A stretch of 5,799 bases of DNA from Phycisphaerales bacterium (GTDB lineage Bacteria; Planctomycetota; Phycisphaerae; Phycisphaerales; Phycisphaeraceae), in NCBI GenBank assembly GCA_012031455.1, contig JAAUTM010000113.1, forward strand, positions 1 through 5,799, written 5' to 3'. Under the pieces are notes generated by a model. The model did no database searches, was not told where the DNA came from, and saw only the letters and a list, made by a program, of their open reading frames with translations. Shown one piece after another: positions 1 through 5,799 of this stretch. The position numbers and the translations under genes were made by a program. How positions within the stretch are numbered: the stretch's first letter is position 1; each line of letters begins with the position of its first letter.

Positions 1-1506
1 ATCGGGGATTGGCAGCAGGCTCCGCCGTATCCTTCGCTGAGCAATGCGGCTGGGAAGCAATTGGATTTCTTCCTCAAACTCGGCGACACGATTTACGCCG
101 ACACCCCCACGCCGGACATGCTTCCTTATCCCACCAAGGTACAGGCCCGCACGTTGGAAGACTTCCGTATCAAGCACGCTGAGGTTCTGTCCCTGCGTGA
201 TGATCTGGGGGAAACGGTTAATACCAACCCGATGCTCAGTCTTTATCGTTCGACCACGATCCGGGCCACCATTGATGATCACGAACTGGTCGATAATTTC
301 GCTGGTGGTGCTGCCCCTGCTGATTCTCCTGATGCCGAGGATGTTCATCCGGGTGAACCGACGCTGTATGACAATGTGCCCTTCGTCAACCAGACGCAGT
401 CTTATCAATGGGCCATGCAGGCGTTTGATGAATATCACCCCATGCGTACCCAGGTGTGGAATGGCACGGGGGACGTGCGTGTCGATGGCAGGCCCAAACT
501 TTATCGCCATCAGAATCATGGGAGCGATGCCAGCATGACGATGCTGGATTCCCGATCCTTCCGCGATGCTCAGGTGGCCCCGGTTGCCAATCCGCTGGAT
601 CCGGCTGCGATCTCAGCGTTTCTGGCTTCCACTTTCGCCCCTGACCGGACACTGCTTGGCAAGCCCCAACTGGCACAGCTCAAGGCCGACCTGCTGGCGG
701 ATCAGGCTGCAGGGGTAACTTGGAAGTTTGTGGTTATTCCCGAACCAATCCAGAACTTCGGCGTGGTCAATGCGGAAGATCGTTTTGAAGGCTACGCAGC
801 AGAACGTACCGAATTGCTGGCATTCATCGATCAGGCTGGGATTGACAATGTCGTGTTCCTGGCGGGTGATTTCCATGGCACGATCATCAACAATCTGGCG
901 TACCAGGTTCCCACCGCCAATGGCCTTGTTTCGGTGCCCACCAACGCCTTTGAAATTGTCACCGGTCCCGCAGCGTTCTTCAATGGAACGTTCGGGCCTG
1001 CGGTCGTGAACATCGCTGAAAATGCTGGACTCGTGGCCCCGGGTACCAGCCAGCTTTACAACATGCTGCCCATCGCCCCGGACACCAGTGATACCGATTT
1101 TGTTCAACTGCTTCCGGGAGTGTTCCTTCCCAACGATCGTGATGATTTCATCGAAGCCCTGATCAACGCCCAAACCAGCCCGCTTGGGTACGACCCGGTG
1201 GGTTTGGACAACAACCTGCCCAATGCCAATCTCATCAATGCCACGCTGCTGCAAGGCGATTATGTGGTGGCCAACACCTTCAGCTGGGCGGAGTTTGAGA
1301 TTGATGCCCTGACGCAGGTCTTGACGGTGAACATCTGGGGTGTCGATGCATTCCCCGCTCCCGATACGCTGGATGCGTTGCTGGCTGCCAGTGCCTTGAC
1401 CCCCCGTTTGCTCAGTCAATTCAGCGTAACGCCGGTGCCGGAACCTGCGACCGTGCTGTTGCTGGGGCTTCCGCTGGTGGGGCTGTTATCCCGCCGTCGG
1501 CGATAA
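1..1506 (+). CDS. PhoD-like alkaline phosphatase / metallophosphatase with C-terminal PEP-CTERM anchor (5' end missing)
   Basis: The frame is open from base 1, so the start lies outside the window; 501 residues are visible. Motifs seen, numbered from the first visible codon: GDTIYAD (28-34), DDHE (92-95), LDSR (182-185) and AGDFHG (288-293). Their order and spacing match the PhoD-type metallophosphatase core, in which Asp, His and Tyr residues of such motifs bind the catalytic metals. By family knowledge these enzymes are exported phosphomonoesterases or phosphodiesterases that release phosphate; the substrate here is unknown. The last 23 residues are a PEP-CTERM sorting signal: VPEP (479-482), a hydrophobic stretch, then RRRR at the terminus. 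This implies export, processing by an exosortase and surface or matrix attachment. About 180 residues between the GDFHG motif and the tail are not assigned. The N-terminal signal peptide and any N-terminal domain are not visible. A strong terminator follows 28 bases after the stop. The family call is confident; the substrate is not known. Confidence 0.93.
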   Translation: MGDWQQAPPYPSLSNAAGKQLDFFLKLGDTIYADTPTPDMLPYPTKVQARTLEDFRIKHAEVLSLRDDLGETVNTNPMLSLYRSTTIRATIDDHELVDNFAGGAAPADSPDAEDVHPGEPTLYDNVPFVNQTQSYQWAMQAFDEYHPMRTQVWNGTGDVRVDGRPKLYRHQNHGSDASMTMLDSRSFRDAQVAPVANPLDPAAISAFLASTFAPDRTLLGKPQLAQLKADLLADQAAGVTWKFVVIPEPIQNFGVVNAEDRFEGYAAERTELLAFIDQAGIDNVVFLAGDFHGTIINNLAYQVPTANGLVSVPTNAFEIVTGPAAFFNGTFGPAVVNIAENAGLVAPGTSQLYNMLPIAPDTSDTDFVQLLPGVFLPNDRDDFIEALINAQTSPLGYDPVGLDNNLPNANLINATLLQGDYVVANTFSWAEFEIDALTQVLTVNIWGVDAFPAPDTLDALLAASALTPRLLSQFSVTPVPEPATVLLLGLPLVGLLSRRRR

Positions 1507-1534
1507 GGATTCATCCATATCAAACTTACCAAGG

Positions 1535-1572
1535 GCACGGAATTCGTTCATCAACGGATTCCGTGCTGTTTT
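1535..1572 (+). terminator. Strong intrinsic terminator of the phosphatase gene
   Basis: The arms GCACGGAAT (1535-1543) and ATTCCGTGC (1558-1566) are perfectly complementary. The stem continues inward through one T-G wobble (1544/1557) and CGTT/AACG, giving a 14-pair stem closed by a CATC tetraloop (1549-1552). TGTTTT follows directly at 1567-1572. It lies 28 bases past the phosphatase stop codon, where a rho-independent terminator is expected. Confidence 0.88.
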
Positions 1573-1673
1573 ACATCCATTCATAAAGTTTGGTATTGAT
1601 CGTCAATCCAAAGCCTACTGAACTTGATAGTATTGCACAGCAAGCTCATCGAGCTTCCTGGTAATGTGCTGAT

Positions 1674-1714
1674 AAAAAAAATAGGCGAGGAGCCGCCGAA
1701 GCGAACTCCTCGCC
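1674..1714 (-). terminator. Orphan minus-strand intrinsic terminator / GC-rich hairpin element
   Basis: GGCGAGGAG (1684-1692) and CTCCTCGCC (1706-1714) form a perfect 9-pair stem around a 13-base loop. Read on the minus strand, the stem is followed by TA and eight T residues (complement of 1674-1681), the usual form of a rho-independent terminator. A second small inverted pair, GCCC/GGGC (1712-1715 / 1722-1725), adjoins it. No minus-strand gene is supported upstream of it (1715-2025). It may therefore end an unseen small RNA, be left over from a lost gene, or be a dispersed intergenic repeat that happens to abut an A-tract. Confidence 0.6.
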
Positions 1715-2025
1715 CTTCCGGGGGCAAGTGGATACGAATCATCGATGCAAACTTTACCGGCTTACATCTCAAGTGAATTCCGATATCGAGACTCAAACAA
1801 GAATAAGCCATCTGCATCAGAAAGTCAATCCCGAATCCGATAGATTCTCATTCGCTGGGCAAAATTTTTCATCAAAGCACAGGTAATATTACTGATATAC
1901 CAGCGGGCCTGCAATAATTTTAGCTTGCCTAAACTCGATTCATGACAGATACTTGAAGCGATTATTCGAACCATCAAGCACCCTCCGACCACCCGGAATG
2001 TCAGACCCTGGCAATCCTTGGCACA

Positions 2026-2729
2026 ATGTTGAAAAAGTTGCAGACATCCCGCGCAGATCAAGCCCCATGCAGCCAAGGTTTCACCTTGGTAGAACTGCTG
2101 GTGGTCTTGGCCATCATCGACGGTATTGCTGGGCATGATTTTGCCAGCGTCTGGCGGCGGCCCGAAGTGCGGGCAGTGGTCTGGCTTGTCTGGATAACCT
2201 CAGGCAGATCGGCCTGGGCTGGCGAATTGCCCTTCAACAACGCAACGGACTGATTCCCTCAACCAATCTTTCCAAACGTGCAGATGACCCACACAAACAG
2301 CACTGGGTGGATTGCCTGAACACGATCTACCCGGACTTGCCTTCGCTTTATGGCAACAACATTGTGACTCAGGCGACATGCCCGCAGTTGCAGCGAAGCT
2401 ACCGACCAACCTTTTACACCACCCCCAACTGGGGTTATGCAATCAACGAATACTGGTCAGTGGATGGATTGGTCAAAGCCGCAGGGCAGAATATCAACAA
2501 CCTCACCCGTCCATCGGCTTACCCCATGTTCATGGACCCTCATGTCTATCCCTGGAGTTCGGGATGGATGGCTGTGGATCGCAACATACCAGCCAATGCC
2601 GGTCCCTATTTCGGGCTTGGTACCCATCATGGCAACGCGGATCGGGGCAATGTTTTATTTGGCGATGGCTCGGTCCGAGCCGTCGAAGCAGCGGAAATCA
2701 AAGACAAGATCTGGTACGCCAACCGCTGA
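2026..2729 (+). pseudogene. Prepilin-like DUF1559 / H-X9-DG protein, broken by frameshifts
   Basis: The ATG at 2026 opens a typical type IV prepilin-like N-terminus: a short basic leader (MLKKLQ...), then the cleavage/methylation site QGFTLVELLVVLAII with Glu at +5 after the Gly. In this frame the sequence then stops resembling the family and ends at a TGA at 2251-2253. The expected continuation is present in other frames. GMILPA is in frame 2 (about 2132-2149). AARSAG, CLDNLRQIGLGW and everything to the TGA at 2727-2729 are in frame 3. The interval is 704 bases, not a multiple of three. A spare G in the GGG at 2131-2133 plus a second small indel near 2150 would restore a protein of about 234 residues. 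The C-terminal part has the HH...NVLFGDGSVRAV motif typical of this family, with 11 rather than 9 residues between His and Asp-Gly. Family members are planctomycete surface or pseudopilin-like proteins of uncertain role. Real decay or sequencing error cannot be told apart here. No clear ribosome binding site precedes the ATG. Confidence 0.82.
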
Positions 2730-2764
2730 AAACACGGGTGATTGAGAATACGTCGAGACTCAGG

Positions 2765-3487
2765 TCACACTGATCTTGTGGATCGGCGACCGGGCAAAGC
2801 ACAGAGTCCCAGGGCAAGCAGCGGGAGCGTGACCGGCTCGGGGATGGAGGTTGGAGATAGAACGGATTGCCGAATGGTCAGGTAATACGACGTCGGCTCA
2901 CCTGCAACCTGTGCGGAAGCGGGGAGGGTTTGGATCGTGGCCGAATCAATATCCGGTACATCTAAAATCCAGTTCACCCAGGGTTTGCTCGTGGGTAGAG
3001 AGTTGATATTCCCCAGCCAGGATAGGGTCAGAGCGGTCGCCTGAGTGGGCCATATTGTGGTATTTTCTTTATATCCATACTCGGTTGGTGGCAATACTTG
3101 GGCACTCAGAAAACCCAACCCTGCGAAGCTGTGATGAGAAAACTCATCACCGATGCCAAAACCAAGCTCCATACGAAAATGTGTCCAAGTTTCGGTCATC
3201 GCATTATACATATCTGGTAAAATATCATAGCGCGTCACACCGTTGCTGGCGGTGACTTTCAGCTTGACTTCCTGTGATCCAAAGTCGGTAAATCTGGATC
3301 TATAAGCAAAAAAATTATCGTTTAAGTTTGGAGGAACCGCAGAAGCATTGGGTACCGCAGGCTTTGTCAGGGTGATTCTGGTGATAGCACCTGCAGGAAC
3401 AATTTGAGATATCACGCCTGCATGGCCAGCCGGTCCCATTCCCAGGATCATGAGATTGATGCCAAGGATAACCAGATACAATTTCAT
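2765..3487 (-). CDS. Secreted PEP-CTERM sorting domain protein of unknown function
   Basis: The start at 3487 is preferred over an in-frame start at 3559. It is preceded by AGGTG (3492-3496), and it places a signal peptide at the very N-terminus: MKLYLVILGINLMILGMGPAGHA, with likely cleavage after Ala23. This gives 240 residues. The mature part is Ser/Thr/Pro-rich and looks beta-rich, with no catalytic motif I recognise. The tail is a PEP-CTERM signal: SIPEP (214-218), a hydrophobic run TLPLLALGLCALPG, then RRSTR. By family knowledge such proteins cross the membrane by Sec, are cut by an exosortase and are delivered to the surface or extracellular matrix. The only cysteine of the mature part (C229) lies in the anchor. 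The gene is convergent with the pseudogene (35-base gap) and divergent from the four-cysteine gene. The sorting-signal call is firm; the function is unknown. Confidence 0.85.
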   Translation of the reverse strand: MKLYLVILGINLMILGMGPAGHAGVISQIVPAGAITRITLTKPAVPNASAVPPNLNDNFFAYRSRFTDFGSQEVKLKVTASNGVTRYDILPDMYNAMTETWTHFRMELGFGIGDEFSHHSFAGLGFLSAQVLPPTEYGYKENTTIWPTQATALTLSWLGNINSLPTSKPWVNWILDVPDIDSATIQTLPASAQVAGEPTSYYLTIRQSVLSPTSIPEPVTLPLLALGLCALPGRRSTRSV

Positions 3488-3567
3488 GGTACACCTAAAT
3501 CTTTCGCAGCCAATCAAGGCGTAAAGCAGGCATCTTAACGTATCACCGGGTCCAACCAAGATACAAG

Positions 3568-3597
3568 TTTATACCATAAAACAACTCAAATTAGCAA
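3568..3597 (-). promoter_or_regulatory. Predicted sigma-70-like promoter of the PEP-CTERM gene
   Basis: On the minus strand, TTGCTA (complement of 3592-3597) is separated by 18 bases from TATAAA (complement of 3568-3573). The -10 box matches the consensus at five of six bases and the -35 box at four of six. It would give a leader of roughly 75 bases before the start at 3487. This is a motif match only; planctomycete promoters are not well defined. Confidence 0.4.
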
Positions 3598-3627
3598 CCT
3601 TTTTTAATGCAAACCCATAACTTAGTC

Positions 3628-3656
3628 TTGCCGTAAACCATGGATTGTGATATTTT
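3628..3656 (+). promoter_or_regulatory. Weak candidate promoter of the four-cysteine gene
   Basis: TTGCCG (3628-3633), a 17-base spacer, then TATTTT (3651-3656) lies about 77 bases upstream of the start at 3734. Both boxes are imperfect matches. The 246-base gap between two divergent genes must hold a plus-strand promoter somewhere, and this is the best-spaced pair I found. Confidence 0.25.
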
Positions 3657-3722
3657 TATCCTGTATCTGTGAAGACATTGCAACATGGTCCGATGGCCAG
3701 GCAAAATAAACACATTATTAAC

Positions 3723-3727
3723 AGGGA
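3723..3727 (+). promoter_or_regulatory. Ribosome binding site fixing the start at 3734
   Basis: AGGGA lies six bases upstream of the ATG at 3734, an ideal Shine-Dalgarno position. It supports this small frame as a real gene and selects this ATG. Confidence 0.65.
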
Positions 3728-3733
3728 ATTGTC

Positions 3734-4063
3734 ATGCCGCCTATTTATCCCACACTCGTGCGGGCATCTTTGATCTCGTGCGAAGGAAGTTCGTGCGGAA
3801 CCATCACGGGTGATCTGGAATTTGATGATACTGATGGACCTGAGTACACCAGTACCAGTGGTGATTTTTCCTATGCGCGTATCTGGCGTGAACCGCTGGG
3901 CAACAATGTTTACACCTGGCGTATGACGCTTCGGTACATGGGCTCCGGTGCTTGCCAAGGGTTATGGACGTTGCAACGCACCGAAAACGATGATGATCCG
4001 GTCGGTGAATATCAAGGCTGGGATGGCGACACTTGCACTGGTTCGGTCATTGATATTTCCTGA
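3734..4063 (+). CDS. Small four-cysteine hypothetical protein (109 aa)
   Basis: The start is chosen from a well-placed AGGGA. The protein has 109 residues, is acidic, rich in Gly, Thr, Ser and aromatic residues, and has four cysteines at 16, 21, 74 and 101. A CEGSSC pair lies near the N-terminus and single cysteines lie in GACQGLW and DTCTGS. Regular alternation (FSYARIWREP, YTWRMTLRYMG, CQGLWTLQR) suggests a small beta-sheet domain. There is no signal peptide, membrane segment or PEP-CTERM tail, so its location is unclear. The cysteines could form two disulfides or bind a metal; this is inference. I do not recognise a named family. The gene stands alone, divergent from the PEP-CTERM gene and convergent with the WD40 gene. 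The open frame antisense to it has no ribosome binding site or family resemblance that I can see. Confidence that it is a gene is good; function is unknown. Confidence 0.72.
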   Translation: MPPIYPTLVRASLISCEGSSCGTITGDLEFDDTDGPEYTSTSGDFSYARIWREPLGNNVYTWRMTLRYMGSGACQGLWTLQRTENDDDPVGEYQGWDGDTCTGSVIDIS

Positions 4064-4080
4064 TTTCCATCCTTTAGGGA

Positions 4081-4267
4081 TATGAGTAACCCCCTCCTCC
4101 CGGAGAGTAAGAGTGTTCGCTGCGCTCATATCAGAGCGAGGGCGTGGCTGTTTTCGGAACCTCATTATTACATGGCCATTTGGTTCAGTAGCCTTCACCC
4201 GACCTCGCCCCCCGGGGGGACTCGGCCACCCTCTCCCAAGGGGAGAGGGGTTTATCAGAGGTCCCCT
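4081..4267. repeat. GC-rich intergenic palindrome/hairpin element between convergent genes
   Basis: The spacer between two convergent genes holds several inverted repeats. CCCCCCGGGGGG (4208-4219) is a perfect 12-base palindrome. CCCTCTCCC (4229-4237) and GGGAGAGGG (4241-4249) form a perfect 9-pair stem with an AAG loop. CGCTC and GAGCG form a short stem within about 4125-4141. C-rich and G-rich strings of this type (CCTCTCCC..GGGAGAGG) recur as dispersed intergenic elements in many GC-rich bacterial genomes. The 9-pair hairpin lies just past the stop codons of both flanking genes and could slow transcription from both sides, but no strong T-tract adjoins it (only GTTTATC on the plus side). 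Whether it is dispersed cannot be tested from a single window. Confidence 0.55.
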
Positions 4268-5799
4268 TTATTGACCGTTATCCCATCCCCGCAATTGCTT
4301 GCGATCTCTCACGACCAATTGCCTGCCCTGCCGGGTGAAAAACGCATGGGAGATATCGATGGTTGCCGATGGGGACAGGTCCAGCACCATGGTGCCGGTG
4401 GCAGTATCCCAGAGCGTTAATCTGCCAGAGCCAGAGAATGCTACGCGCTTTCCATTGGGGGTTAATGCCACTGCGGACACACTCTGATTCCCATAGGGTT
4501 GAAGTGTCCGCAGCACTTGCCTTTGGGCTATATCCATCAAGTGAACCTTCCCGGATTGTTCAGCCACCACCACCCTATCGGCTTGGGTAGCGGCATCCAT
4601 GGCGAAGATTCGTGAATTGGTACTTAACAGCGGATGGTTATTATCTACCGCCCAATCCTGGGTATTGATTAAAATCAAACCATGGCCTTGATTTTTACAT
4701 CCGATGAGCAGTGTAGCATCCTTGTTGAGCGCCAGCGGGGGAGAGACCTGCAATTCCGCCAGCAGTTGTCCTTCCAGACTCCAGATGGAAGTTTTACCGG
4801 GATTACCGGTATGGGTCGTGGCAATCCAGCGAAGTTGCGGATCGCAAAGGATGGCCGTGGCCGGGGATGGGGTCTTCACAATGGATCGTTGCAATTGCCC
4901 GGTTGCGGCATCCCATAGCGCGAGCGTGCCATCCCGAGTGGCTAGAACGACTGCTTTCCCATCCGGGGTTAGTCGATGGGCTTTAATGTTGGAAGTTTGT
5001 ATTTCCAGCTCCACAGGCGGAGCATGGGGAGCTGGCCAAACCCCAATTTTCCTGCTGCTGATGAAAGCAGCTACGGTGCCATTCTCGCTCCCACATATCA
5101 ATCCATATGATTCACCGGGATTTCCTGTCCAGACCAATTGGGACTCTCTGCTGCGATCAGCTTGCCATATTTTAAGTTCGTGATGGCGCAGGATGGTCAC
5201 AAAGCTCGATCCATCCTCAAACCAGCAAAAATCAGGTCGCCCCGCATGTCCCTGATACGTTCCCAACTTGCTCAGGGTGGGGATGTCCCAGAGGTGGATC
5301 ACGCCTTGTCGATCGATGTATGCCAGCCGCTGGTGGACTGTGTTCCAGTGCAATTCACCCCGATCGGGAACTGTCCAGGGCAACTCCCATCGCAGGGTCA
5401 TTTCAGGGATATTCCAACATTGAATAGGGCTGCCGGGCATGGCATACAACAATGCCTGATGACCGCCCACGGTTTCCAAGCGCACCATCACATCATTGCC
5501 AGCCTGGAATGAATCAGGGAGAGTCAGAACCTGTCCATCCACCCCCACCAGTTTTAATTGATCACCCGCCTTCAGCAATGCTTGACCACCATCGCCCAAA
5601 GCCAGCAGACGATCTGCCCCGGTGATGGTTTGTGAGGATAACTCCCGACCAGTGGGTGCATCCCACTGTAACAGTCGGTCTGTTTTGGCAAACATGGCCA
5701 GATGCGATCCAGACCCGGAGTACATCCACTGTGCAAAGTGGGCATCGGGTATAACAATCTGAGCGATTTCCACCCCCGGTTGATCCCTGACGCAAAATC
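4268..5799 (-). CDS. WD40-repeat beta-propeller protein (N-terminus outside the window)
   Basis: The minus-strand frame is open to the right edge. A GTG at 5773 could be read as a start, but the frame continues upstream through FCVRDQPG and joins a propeller strand, so the 509 visible residues are probably only the C-terminal part. They contain about 12 blade-like units of roughly 35-45 residues. The best are ALTPNGKRVAFSGSGRLTLW and RLTPDGKAVVLATRDGTLAL, each running into WD..TG. Units end in LWD, QWD, KIW or GWD; counting from the edge these fall near residues 45, 170, 210, 253, 295, 338, 421, 463 and 505. Several blades are degenerate. WD40 propellers are scaffolds for protein interaction. 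In planctomycetes such arrays are often joined to Ser/Thr kinase or other regulatory domains, but none is visible here. No membrane segment or sorting signal occurs in the visible part. The gene ends at TAA (4268-4270), followed by the GC-rich hairpin element. Confidence 0.88.
   Translation of the reverse strand, partial: FCVRDQPGVEIAQIVIPDAHFAQWMYSGSGSHLAMFAKTDRLLQWDAPTGRELSSQTITGADRLLALGDGGQALLKAGDQLKLVGVDGQVLTLPDSFQAGNDVMVRLETVGGHQALLYAMPGSPIQCWNIPEMTLRWELPWTVPDRGELHWNTVHQRLAYIDRQGVIHLWDIPTLSKLGTYQGHAGRPDFCWFEDGSSFVTILRHHELKIWQADRSRESQLVWTGNPGESYGLICGSENGTVAAFISSRKIGVWPAPHAPPVELEIQTSNIKAHRLTPDGKAVVLATRDGTLALWDAATGQLQRSIVKTPSPATAILCDPQLRWIATTHTGNPGKTSIWSLEGQLLAELQVSPPLALNKDATLLIGCKNQGHGLILINTQDWAVDNNHPLLSTNSRIFAMDAATQADRVVVAEQSGKVHLMDIAQRQVLRTLQPYGNQSVSAVALTPNGKRVAFSGSGRLTLWDTATGTMVLDLSPSATIDISHAFFTRQGRQLVVRDRKQLRGWDNGQ

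Larger units (their letters stand above)
1507..2025. other. Intergenic spacer without a supported gene
   Basis: About 520 bases separate the phosphatase stop from the start of the prepilin-like pseudogene. The spacer holds the phosphatase terminator and a second, minus-strand hairpin with a U-tract at 1674-1714. The rest is fairly AT-rich. A 10-base palindrome GTAATATTAC lies at 1883-1892, and a weak promoter-like pair TTGCCT, 17 bases, GATACT lies at roughly 1925-1953 upstream of the pseudogene. The open frames here read through the hairpins or lie antisense to the pseudogene and resemble no protein family I recognise. Confidence 0.7.

Noticed and set aside
613..1419. Long open frame (268 codons) on the minus strand
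   Set aside because: It is antisense to the phosphatase gene, whose conserved motifs span the same bases, and its translation resembles no known protein.
1581..1817. 78-codon minus-strand open frame in the first spacer
   Set aside because: It reads straight through the 1684-1714 hairpin and its terminator-like T-tract, and shows no ribosome binding site or recognisable domain.
1825..2136. 103-codon minus-strand open frame
   Set aside because: It overlaps the prepilin signal region on the other strand and looks like a shadow frame with no family resemblance.
2738..2768. Hairpin between the pseudogene and the PEP-CTERM gene as a two-way terminator
   Set aside because: Only two 4-pair segments (GTGA/TCAC and TGAG/CTCA) around an internal mismatch and a 12-base loop, with no T-tract on either side.
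3488..3559. Upstream in-frame start for the PEP-CTERM gene, adding 24 residues
   Set aside because: It would bury the signal peptide 24 residues inside the protein. The ATG at 3487 has AGGTG in front and places the signal peptide correctly.
3656..3958. 100-codon minus-strand open frame
   Set aside because: It is antisense to the four-cysteine gene, which has the better start signal, and it covers the divergent promoter region.
5771..5773. GTG as the true start of the WD40 gene
   Set aside because: The frame stays open to the window edge and the added residues continue a propeller strand, so the gene most likely begins outside.

Overview
The window looks like chromosomal DNA from a planctomycete, probably near the Gemmataceae. 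This is inferred from three signs. Two proteins end in PEP-CTERM (exosortase) sorting tails. There is a damaged prepilin-like protein of the DUF1559 / H-X9-DG type, a family greatly expanded in planctomycetes. There is also a long WD40 beta-propeller protein, and the intergenic spaces carry GC-rich hairpin elements. No rRNA, tRNA, CRISPR array, transposase or phage gene was seen.

Layout, left to right. (1) Positions 1-1506 (+) hold the 3' part of a PhoD-like metallophosphatase ending in a PEP-CTERM tail. A very good intrinsic terminator follows at about 1535-1572. (2) Positions 1507-2025 have no supported gene. They hold that terminator and a second hairpin with a U-tract that reads on the minus strand and serves no visible gene. 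(3) Positions 2026-2729 (+) hold a prepilin-like DUF1559 pseudogene whose frame breaks just after the hydrophobic N-terminal helix. (4) Positions 2765-3487 (-) hold a small secreted PEP-CTERM protein of unknown function, convergent with the pseudogene. (5) Positions 3488-3733 form a divergent promoter region. (6) Positions 3734-4063 (+) hold a 109-residue protein with four cysteines and a good ribosome binding site. (7) Positions 4064-4267 are a convergent intergenic spacer with GC-rich palindromes and hairpins. (8) Positions 4268-5799 (-) hold the C-terminal part of a WD40-repeat protein that runs off the right edge.

Neighbouring genes alternate in strand and are separated by long spacers, so no operon is visible. 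The common theme is the cell surface: two exosortase substrates (one a phosphatase) and a prepilin-type protein. There is no direct evidence that these genes act together, and I see no convincing new multi-gene system. The best leads are the surface-anchored phosphatase, the double frame break in the DUF1559 gene, the orphan minus-strand terminator and the small four-cysteine protein.
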